A stretch of 47,784 nt of DNA from Hyphomonadaceae bacterium. GTDB taxonomy: Bacteria > Pseudomonadota > Alphaproteobacteria > Caulobacterales > Aquidulcibacteraceae. The notes under the pieces were generated by a model. The model was not told the origin of the DNA and made no database searches. It saw only the letters and a program-made list of their open reading frames with translations. The stretch covers positions 1 to 47,784 of the forward strand of contig JAJTGP010000040.1 in the NCBI GenBank assembly GCA_021299265.1, given 5' to 3'. This document shows positions 16,994 to 23,992 of the stretch, one piece after another. The stretch's first letter is position 1; the number at the start of each line of letters is the position of its first letter. A program made the position numbers and the translations under genes.

Positions 16994-18223
16994 TTATGCG
17001 CTGGCCCCAATCTCCTTCATCGACACAGACATATCAGCCAAACGCGCGGGCGCAAGCTGTCCATGCCGTGCAATCACCTGCTTGCCAACGATAAACTCAG
17101 GTGGTGCGTTAATCGCATCGACCGCGAGCAGCCTGTTATCAGCATCTAAATGAAAAACGGCAAAGCGCTTCTGCGACGGATCGCCGCGCACCACCGATTG
17201 AGTCGCACCTGTTGAAAGGCCCGCGATCTGCAGCTTGATGTCATACTGATCCGACCAAAACCATGGCGCTTCTTCGACGGGCCGGGGCAGACCCAAGATC
17301 GCCGCTGCAGCCAGTTTGGCTTGCTCCAACGCATTATGGACGCTTTCGAGCCGCGCGCGACGATGGCCATAATGTACCAGAGGTCTGCTGGCACAATCAC
17401 CAATCGCGAATATGGCCGGATCGCTGGTACGTGCGTCTTCATCCGTTTCGATGCCATCTTCAGCTTTAAGGCCGGCTTCCCGCGCCAATTCCGCATTCGG
17501 GATGATCCCAATACCAACCAGAACAAGATCGGCGGCGATGCTGCGACCATCAGCTAACGCGACCCCAGTCACGTGTTTTTTGCCTTCGAGGGCGGTGACC
17601 TTCACATCCGTCAGGATGGTAACCCCAGCGTCGCGATGGAGCTTCTGGAAGAAATCTGAAATGACAGGCGGCGCGACGCGGGCCAAGACGCGCGGGGCGG
17701 CCTCCAAGATCGTAACCTCAAGCCTAGCCTTTCGGGCGACAGCCGCGACCTCTAGGCCGATATAGCCCCCGCCAATCACAACCAATCGCTTCCCGGCCCC
17801 CAACTCTTGGCCCAGACCGTCGGCGTCTGCAATGCTGCGCAGATAATGCACGCCGGCAAGGTCTGCCCCTGGACAGGGCAGCGCGCGCACGCGCGAGCCA
17901 GTTGCTAAGATCAATTTATCATAGGCAAAAGTTTGACCATTGGCTGTCGTCACCGACTTGGCTTCCCGGTCCAGTCGGGTGACTTCTGCATCGAGATGCA
18001 CCTCGACCTTGTCTTCCGCCCAAGCTTCCAGCGGCTTCAAGATCACACGGTCAAGACCCATCGCGCCCGACAAATAGGCTTTCGATAGAGGCGGTCGCTG
18101 ATAGGGGAGAAGACCTTCGTTGCCCAACAGTACCAATTGGCCGTCATAGCCCCCTGCCCGCAGACTGGTTGCGGCTTGAGTGGCGGCTTGTCCTGCACCC
18201 ACAATGACGATCCGGCTTAGCAT
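16994..18223 (-). CDS. FAD-dependent ferredoxin reductase
   Basis: A 409-residue NAD(P)H-ferredoxin reductase of the putidaredoxin reductase type. The FAD Rossmann motif is IVIVGAGQAATQAATSL (residues 5-21), YQRPPLSKAYL follows, the NAD motif is VIGGGYIGLEVAAVAR (about 149-164), and the FAIGDCA motif near residue 271 binds the FAD. The C-terminal domain ends about residue 400. Electrons should pass from NAD(P)H to the downstream ferredoxin, which is only 42 bases away. It is divergent from ftsY, with 208 bases between starts, where I see no other gene. Confidence 0.92.
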   Translation of the reverse strand: MLSRIVIVGAGQAATQAATSLRAGGYDGQLVLLGNEGLLPYQRPPLSKAYLSGAMGLDRVILKPLEAWAEDKVEVHLDAEVTRLDREAKSVTTANGQTFAYDKLILATGSRVRALPCPGADLAGVHYLRSIADADGLGQELGAGKRLVVIGGGYIGLEVAAVARKARLEVTILEAAPRVLARVAPPVISDFFQKLHRDAGVTILTDVKVTALEGKKHVTGVALADGRSIAADLVLVGIGIIPNAELAREAGLKAEDGIETDEDARTSDPAIFAIGDCASRPLVHYGHRRARLESVHNALEQAKLAAAAILGLPRPVEEAPWFWSDQYDIKLQIAGLSTGATQSVVRGDPSQKRFAVFHLDADNRLLAVDAINAPPEFIVGKQVIARHGQLAPARLADMSVSMKEIGASA

Positions 18224-18431
18224 TTTTGAAAATCCATCTCTTTGCCAGTAGCTTCAGCTCTAGGCACAGACGAAGAAGAGCCATGTGCGCGGTTGTCATA
18301 GAATGTCTGACGCGTGCTGTGAAGCCGAACAAAAGCACTTCACGTCTTCCGTCTGCCTCTTGCCTCCGCTAAGTCTAAGCTGAGGCCGCAACAAGGGTTT
18401 TCGCTGCTTGGCCACAGAGGGATTTGCTGCC

Positions 18432-19778
18432 ATGTTTGGCTGGGGTAAGAAGAAAAATCAGGCGCTTGAGGCCGAAACGGCTCCTAAGCTTGAGCCTCAG
18501 GCTGGCAGCCCGGGCGTGCCGGCGGCACGCTTTGTCGCGACGGCTTTCGACCCCGACAAACTCAAAGGCGAAATCGGCCCCATCGTCGAAGAGGCATCCT
18601 CTCGCATCACGGGGGTGATCGGTGTCACTACCGATTATGATGAGACGGCCGTGCGCGTCACTTTGTTGGCTGAGCCCAAGGCGGACCGAGAGCTGGTTTT
18701 CATCACCGCGCGCGCTGGCGGCTTGCCCTTGGCGGCTAAACTGAATGGATTGGCGAGCCTCGCGATTGAGGAACTGGGATCTGATGGCACCGTCCGTCAG
18801 ACCTATGCGATTGCGGTTCCAGCGCCCGAACCAGAGCCAATGCCTGCCGACGTCATCGACAAATTGGTCGATGGGCTTCAGCGCTCCTCCTCGCGCTTGG
18901 CAGAAGGGGTCACAGCGGTCTTCACAAAGGCCAAGCTGGATCAAGATACGCTGGATGAGTTGGAAGAGCTTTTAATCACGGCCGATCTGGGAGCCAGCGC
19001 ATCGGCGCGGATTCGCGCTGGCATCTCAAAAGACCGCTTCGGCAAAGACATCAGCCCTGAAGAAATTAAGCAGGCCTTGGCGGATGAAATTGCCACCATC
19101 TTGCGCCCGTTTGAAACCGATAGCTCACCCTTCGAGCAACCGGCTGGTGCCGCTGGACCGCGCGTGATCTTGTTTGTTGGCGTCAATGGCTCTGGCAAGA
19201 CCACCACGATTGGCAAGATCGCTCACAATCTGAGCCAAGCTGGCCATAAGGTGATGTTGGCTGCAGGCGATACCTTCCGCGCCGCAGCCGTAGAGCAGCT
19301 CAAAGTCTGGGGAGAACGCGCCAATGTGCCCGTAGTCGCCCGCGAGACAGGCGCAGACGCCGCTGGCCTCGCCTTTGACGCCCTTACCCGCGCCAAGGCC
19401 GAAGGGATTGACGTTTTGCTGATCGACACGGCCGGGCGCTTACAAAACAAAACCGAACTGATGAATGAGCTAGCCAAAGTCGTGCGCGTGATCGGCAAGG
19501 TGGATCCCGATGCCCCACACGAGACCTGGTTGGTGCTGGATGCCACGGTCGGTCAGAATGCCATTTCTCAGACCGAAGCCTTCCGCCATGCAGCCGGGAT
19601 CACGGGTCTGGTTATGACCAAATTAGATGGCACCGCTAAAGGCGGCGTCTTGGTTGCGGTGACCGAGAAACATAAATTACCGATCCGATTTGTCGGCGTG
19701 GGCGAACAAGCCGATGACCTACAACCCTTTTCCGCCGATGCATTTGCCCATGCCCTCGTTGGGCTAAGGACTTTATAA
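18432..19778 (+). CDS. ftsY: SRP receptor FtsY with an extended N-terminal domain
   Basis: The membrane-bound SRP receptor GTPase. The start MFGWGKKK is the family N-terminus; an earlier TTG is rejected. After a short linker, residues about 38-130 form an alternating helix/strand segment that does not resemble the usual acidic, disordered A-domain. The N-domain begins near residue 140. The G-domain has GVNGSGKTTTIGK (250-262), AGDTFRAAAVEQL, DTAGR (332-336) and TKLDGTAKGG (396-405). At 448 residues it is longer than a minimal FtsY. metZ follows after one base, so the two are translationally linked. Confidence 0.94.
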   Translation: MFGWGKKKNQALEAETAPKLEPQAGSPGVPAARFVATAFDPDKLKGEIGPIVEEASSRITGVIGVTTDYDETAVRVTLLAEPKADRELVFITARAGGLPLAAKLNGLASLAIEELGSDGTVRQTYAIAVPAPEPEPMPADVIDKLVDGLQRSSSRLAEGVTAVFTKAKLDQDTLDELEELLITADLGASASARIRAGISKDRFGKDISPEEIKQALADEIATILRPFETDSSPFEQPAGAAGPRVILFVGVNGSGKTTTIGKIAHNLSQAGHKVMLAAGDTFRAAAVEQLKVWGERANVPVVARETGADAAGLAFDALTRAKAEGIDVLLIDTAGRLQNKTELMNELAKVVRVIGKVDPDAPHETWLVLDATVGQNAISQTEAFRHAAGITGLVMTKLDGTAKGGVLVAVTEKHKLPIRFVGVGEQADDLQPFSADAFAHALVGLRTL

Positions 19779-19779
19779 G

Positions 19780-20991
19780 ATGACTGACGAAACCCACGAT
19801 CCTTCCGCCCACCCCCAGCTTAGTCCCGACACGATTTTGGTACGCGGTGGCCTGACGCGTTCCCAGCACAAAGAGACCAGCGAAGCCATTTTTCTGACCT
19901 CTGGCTTTGTCTATGACTCGGCCAGTGAGGCGGAGGCCCGCTTTAAAGGCGAAGCACCCGGCTATCTCTATGGCCGTTATGCCAACCCGACAAACCGAAT
20001 GCTGGAAGAGCGCTTGGCCGCCATTGATGGCGCACAGACCTGCAGACTAACGGCGAGCGGCATGGCGGCGGTGACTGCCGCTTTGCTTGCCCCCTTGCGC
20101 GCAGGAGATCATGTGGTGGCGGGGAAAGCCCTGTTCTCGTCCTGCCGTTGGGTGATTGAAACCTTCATGCCGCGCTATGGCATTGAATTTACGCTGGTCG
20201 ATTCAACCGATGTTGCGGCGTGGCAGGCGGCCATCCGGCCAAACACAAAGACCTTCTTCCTCGAAAGCCCCAGCAATCCGACTTTGGACGTCAGCGACAT
20301 TGCAGCGGTTGCTGGCTTGGCCAAAGCTTGCGGCGCGAGGCTGATTGTCGACAACATCTTTGCTTCGCCCATTCTCCAGCGCCCGTTCGAACTAGGCGCG
20401 GACGTCGTGGTTTATTCCACAACCAAGCATATGGATGGTGCCGGGCGAACATTGGGCGGAGCCATCCTCGGCTCAACCGCCTTTATGGAAGAGCATATTG
20501 ATCCCTATTTGCGCCATACCGGCCCGGCGATGTCGCCCTTTGTGGCTTGGAATGTCCTAAAGGGCCTTGAGACGCTTTCCATGCGGGTAGAGCGCGCCAG
20601 TGCGAGCGCCGCAAGCTTGGCCGACGTCATCGCGGCCCATCCGGCGATCAATTATGTGCGCTATCCGCATCGGACCGACCACCCTCAATATGAGCTCGCC
20701 AGCCGGCAAATGAAGTCCGGTGGCACCTTGCTGGCCTTCGAACTCAAGGGCGGCAAGAAGGCCGCCTTTGCGTTTCTCGACGCGCTCCAGATCGTGGATA
20801 TTTCCAACAATCTGGGCGATTCAAAAAGCCTTGCGACCCATCCGTCTACAACGACTCATTATTCGTTCGCACCCGAGGTTCAGGCCGAACTGGGCGTAAC
20901 AGCCGGCTTGATCCGGCTCTCGGTTGGCATCGAGGACCGGGGTGATTTAGTGAGGGATGTGGAAGCGGCGCTGAATGCGGCTTTAGGCTAA
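19780..20991 (+). CDS. metZ: O-succinylhomoserine sulfhydrylase
   Basis: A 403-residue PLP enzyme of the Cys/Met metabolism family that makes homocysteine directly from O-succinylhomoserine and sulfide. YLYGRYANPTNRMLEERLA is the substrate/PLP-binding start, SGMAAVTAALLAPLRAGDHVV the phosphate-binding region, and the PLP lysine is in VVYSTTKHMDGAGRTLGG. MetZ is preferred over cystathionine synthase because of the ESPSNPTLDV and IVDNIFASP pattern, but substrate choice was not tested. It is preceded by ftsY with one base between. Its stop converges on the Hpt-like gene with 16 bases between. Confidence 0.9.
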   Translation: MTDETHDPSAHPQLSPDTILVRGGLTRSQHKETSEAIFLTSGFVYDSASEAEARFKGEAPGYLYGRYANPTNRMLEERLAAIDGAQTCRLTASGMAAVTAALLAPLRAGDHVVAGKALFSSCRWVIETFMPRYGIEFTLVDSTDVAAWQAAIRPNTKTFFLESPSNPTLDVSDIAAVAGLAKACGARLIVDNIFASPILQRPFELGADVVVYSTTKHMDGAGRTLGGAILGSTAFMEEHIDPYLRHTGPAMSPFVAWNVLKGLETLSMRVERASASAASLADVIAAHPAINYVRYPHRTDHPQYELASRQMKSGGTLLAFELKGGKKAAFAFLDALQIVDISNNLGDSKSLATHPSTTTHYSFAPEVQAELGVTAGLIRLSVGIEDRGDLVRDVEAALNAALG

Positions 20992-21007
20992 AGCTCGCCA
21001 AGGCGCT

Positions 21008-21487
21008 TTAGTCACGGCCTTCGCGGTGACGCTGGGCAAGAACGGCGCGCGCGCCATCTTGGACCAGCACTTTGATCATTGGATCGGTGTCGGCATCCTC
21101 GCGCAGGGCCTGATGTGCGACCACGACAATAGTTTGCATCACGCCCTGATCTGGGATGAAGTCAGAGGCTGTGTCATTGAGGTAGTGGCAGATCAGATTG
21201 GCTGCCTGGCCCAAAGTGACTTTGCGTACGGTGCCAGCCAGACCACGAATTTCATGAGCATTATTCCACATGATATCGCGCCCACCGGGTAGCATCGCCT
21301 GCAACGCGTCCTGCAACTCCTGTAACAGGCGACGCGCTTCATCGTCGATCGGCGGGATGATCTCTTCCAATGCCGCATTGGCTTTGCGATAAGCTTCGGG
21401 CGTCAGCATACGCGAGGCAGGACCACCCATTTTCCGCTGAAGACGGAAACTTGGCGCAATCAGCTCTACAGGGGTCTCCGCGTTCAT
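21008..21487 (-). CDS. Hpt-like phosphotransfer protein
   Basis: I do not know a named family for this 159-residue protein, but its middle looks like a histidine phosphotransfer (Hpt) domain. AHEIRGLAG (His78) matches the HxLKGxA pattern with Arg for Lys, and long amphipathic helices flank it. The flanks (about 1-50 and 110-159) are less conserved in pattern. The ATG overlaps the stop of the response-regulator gene (ATGA), so both are made together, which supports phosphotransfer to or from it. An alternative is a helical regulator without phosphorylation. No sensor kinase is adjacent. Confidence 0.6.
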   Translation of the reverse strand: MNAETPVELIAPSFRLQRKMGGPASRMLTPEAYRKANAALEEIIPPIDDEARRLLQELQDALQAMLPGGRDIMWNNAHEIRGLAGTVRKVTLGQAANLICHYLNDTASDFIPDQGVMQTIVVVAHQALREDADTDPMIKVLVQDGARAVLAQRHREGRD

Positions 21488-22020
21488 GCTGTTTCTTCTT
21501 TCGGTTCGTTGGTTTGTGCGTTCTTTGCTTGATTGTCCGACTTACGACGGAGCTTGCCGCCATAGTCTTTGCCGCTGGTACCCCGGCGGCGACATGGGCC
21601 GGTATAGGTCGCCGTTTTTACGAAAGACCTAGGGCGATCAATGACTGCCACAATGCGGTCGAGCAAAGTTTTTGCGGAAATGGGTTTGGCCACTAACTCG
21701 TTCACACCTGAATCTCGAGCGGCAGTGACTTTGGTGCGTTCGGTATGGCCCGTCATCATGATGATGGGCACAAAGGGAAATGGACTATCCACGGCGGTCC
21801 GGATCATCTGTGTGAATTCCAGTCCGTCGATGGGGAACATGTTCAAGTCAACGATCACAATGTCTGGCACGCCCGCGCGCATGACTTCCATTGCGTCTGC
21901 GCCGTCACTGGCTTCTTTGACGATCCCAATGCCGACACCACGCAAAATCGCCACAACAATCGACCGCATATGGGGATTGTCATCGACTACCAGTACGTGA
22001 AGAGAGTTTAAGCCTGGCAT
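21484..22020 (-). CDS. Single-domain response regulator with basic tail
   Basis: A CheY-like receiver of 178 residues. The acid pocket is Asp13-Asp14, the phosphorylation site Asp58 (IVDLNM), the switch Thr90 (MMTGHT) and the lysine Lys112 (AKPIS). No output domain follows. Residues 128-178 form a Lys/Arg/Gln-rich tail that contains RPRSFVKTATYTGPCRRR, a segment seen in other short alphaproteobacterial regulators. It is translated just before the Hpt-like gene. A CtrA-box-like sequence lies about 65 bases upstream. Partner kinases are outside the window. Confidence 0.9.
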   Translation of the reverse strand: MPGLNSLHVLVVDDNPHMRSIVVAILRGVGIGIVKEASDGADAMEVMRAGVPDIVIVDLNMFPIDGLEFTQMIRTAVDSPFPFVPIIMMTGHTERTKVTAARDSGVNELVAKPISAKTLLDRIVAVIDRPRSFVKTATYTGPCRRRGTSGKDYGGKLRRKSDNQAKNAQTNEPKEETA

Positions 22021-22080
22021 TCAATCGGGTTCCGAACATCCACCGATGGTAAAAACTAGTCAAGCTTTGTCGCAAGATAG

Positions 22081-22095
22081 TTAAATGGATGTTAC
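22081..22095. promoter_or_regulatory. CtrA-box-like sequence before the response regulator
   Basis: TTAA-N7-TTAC stands 61-75 bases upstream of the response-regulator ATG; on the other strand it reads GTAA-N7-TTAAC. The CtrA consensus is TTAA-N7-TTAA(C), so one base of eight differs. It is in an AT-rich stretch suited to a promoter. Chance occurrence is quite possible, as one mismatch is allowed. Confidence 0.25.
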
Positions 22096-22166
22096 CAATA
22101 TCTGCAAAAATACCGTCTTTTCGCGATATCATACCCATTTCGGCTACGAATACCTTAGCAGATTAA

Positions 22167-22832
22167 TCAGCGAGCGAATTCGGCATAAGTAGGCACCGCA
22201 GGAAACTCTAGGCTTACGGCACCGCGCATCGCCGATTGGCTCGGTCGGAAAACAGGCTTGCCACCTTCAACGGGCAGCGTCGCCTTTCGTCCATCCGCAA
22301 ATACGACTTGGCCAGAGGGGACCCCTTTAAACGCAATCCCAGTCAGTTTTGGGATCGCTAAAGCTAAGGGTCCTGCCCGCCCAATGGCCTTGGCATAGTC
22401 CGATACTGAGTTAGAAACAGAGCTTGCGGGAATGGATCGGCCCAACGGCACGACAGGTTCGAGGTTTAGCGTGATGCGGCCCGAAGGCGTTGATGCGGGT
22501 ACCTCCACCTTGCCTTGGCGCAGCATCGCCAGGTCTGGCATCGTCAAAATTTTACCTTTGGCATCCACTTGAATAGGGGTGCGCACGGAACCCAAAGCAT
22601 AGAACATGCGTGGACGGACATTCGCCCCAGCGGACTGGATCAAATACTCCAAATAGAAACCGTCACGGTCTTGGGGCGGCAGGCCGAGGTAGAGATCGTA
22701 ATAGGGGAAGAGTTTTTTAACTGGCACGTGGCGAACGGCTTCGCCGGAAGCGGTTTGCGCCTGAGCCGTCAGAACCAAGCTGACGGCTGCGAGTGAAAAT
22801 CCGACGAGGGCTGCCTGAGTTGGTGATGTCAT
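22167..22832 (-). CDS. Hypothetical exported protein
   Basis: I do not recognise this 221-residue protein. The leader MTSPTQAALVGFSLAAVSLV, ending near LTAQAQT, is a Sec-type signal peptide. The mature domain is mixed and has no cysteine; a Tyr-rich region FPYYDLYLGLPPQDRDGFYL lies early in it, and the C-terminus ends VPTYAEFAR. The ATG is internal to a longer open frame that starts at a TTG; it gives the signal peptide but no good ribosome site is visible. It is 133 bases downstream of an exported methyltransferase-like gene on the same strand. A partner role with those proteins is guesswork. Confidence 0.65.
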   Translation of the reverse strand: MTSPTQAALVGFSLAAVSLVLTAQAQTASGEAVRHVPVKKLFPYYDLYLGLPPQDRDGFYLEYLIQSAGANVRPRMFYALGSVRTPIQVDAKGKILTMPDLAMLRQGKVEVPASTPSGRITLNLEPVVPLGRSIPASSVSNSVSDYAKAIGRAGPLALAIPKLTGIAFKGVPSGQVVFADGRKATLPVEGGKPVFRPSQSAMRGAVSLEFPAVPTYAEFAR

Positions 22833-22965
22833 CGCAACAGCCTGCGCATGCTGTAGATGTCTGTCACCTAAAATTTCGGTAAGCCGACCATCAAAGACAG
22901 CATTCGTCAAAAAAGAGCAGAGGGACCCTGCGAGTGTCGCGAAGGCCCCTCTTCTATTCAAGTGC

Positions 22966-23850
22966 CTATTTTGCAGGCTTGCGGAACAACAGGGTCATCC
23001 GGTCACTCTCGCCAATTGCCTTGTATTTTGCATTGTCGAAGTTCGGATTGGCAGGCTGTCCGCCGGGCGCGGTCTGCAAAGTGGGGGGTAAGGTCCAGAC
23101 CCCGAATGGGTGATCCTTGGTGTCCTTTGGGTTGGCGTTGAGCTCAGACGCCGCAACAAACTCGAAGCCGGCCTGACGCATTTGCGCGATCACCCAGTCC
23201 TGACGCATGTAGCCAGAGGCTGGGTTTTGCGGCCGACGTGCGTCGCCGCGGTGCTGCTCAATCGCAACCAAACCACCGGGCTTGAGTGCGCTATACATAG
23301 ACTTAAGCGCATAATCCTTGATGTTCTGCAACACAAAGCCATGAAAGTTCCGTGAACTGATGATCAGGTCAACGCTATTTGGTGCAGCGAGCAATTTATC
23401 CGAATTTGCTGCAAACACGCCAACTTCCAAGGTACCATAAAGGGCTGGATTTTCTTGATAGCGCTTCAAGTAGCGGTCGCGACCGGCCTTTTGCGCGTCG
23501 CTCATTTTGTCAGGGTCACCCGAGGTGACGATCAGCTTGCCACCGCCTGCTGCCAGATAGGGAGCTAACAGATCGGTCCAATAGCCGGCACCTGGCCGGA
23601 TCTCTGCCACAGTCATGTTCGGCTTAATGCCCCAGAAGGCAAAGGAATCGACGGGATGACGAACGCCATCACGTGCTCGATCTTCTGGCGTCCGCCAAGC
23701 ACCATCAACAACAGCCTGCGCCGTCAAGCCAGCAACCGGGGCCGTGGCTTTTGGTTTAGCCACTGCAGGTCCAACCACACCTAACGTGGCGCACACGGCA
23801 CCCATAACGATGGCGCCAACCGCAAATAAGGAATTTCGGGCATTCCGCAT
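22966..23850 (-). CDS. Exported methyltransferase-like protein, short paralogue
   Basis: A 294-residue SAM-methyltransferase fold with a signal peptide (residues about 1-31, hydrophobic core VGAIVMGAVC, cleavage near AVA). Motif I is AEIRPGAGYWTDLL (82-95), and SVDLIISSRNFH and YSALKPGGLVAIEQHR are the later strands. It shares DTKDHPFGVWTLPP and GESDRMTL-FRKP with the longer paralogue upstream, so both are one family (COG4798-like predicted methyltransferases). A SAM enzyme outside the cytoplasm is unexpected, as SAM is not known there, so it may bind another ligand. The ribosome site AAGGAGACACGTT precedes the ATG. Confidence 0.82.
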   Translation of the reverse strand: MRNARNSLFAVGAIVMGAVCATLGVVGPAVAKPKATAPVAGLTAQAVVDGAWRTPEDRARDGVRHPVDSFAFWGIKPNMTVAEIRPGAGYWTDLLAPYLAAGGGKLIVTSGDPDKMSDAQKAGRDRYLKRYQENPALYGTLEVGVFAANSDKLLAAPNSVDLIISSRNFHGFVLQNIKDYALKSMYSALKPGGLVAIEQHRGDARRPQNPASGYMRQDWVIAQMRQAGFEFVAASELNANPKDTKDHPFGVWTLPPTLQTAPGGQPANPNFDNAKYKAIGESDRMTLLFRKPAK

Positions 23851-23992
23851 AACGTGTCTCCTTCAACCGACCGGCTACGCAGGGACCTGCGTCTCATCAC
23901 GAGTCGGGATTGTCGTGGCGAGCCATGTCGCCTAAGCGGCCCGAAATGTCGAGACCACGCAGCGCGATTCACAGACTTGTGAGACCTCGTGC

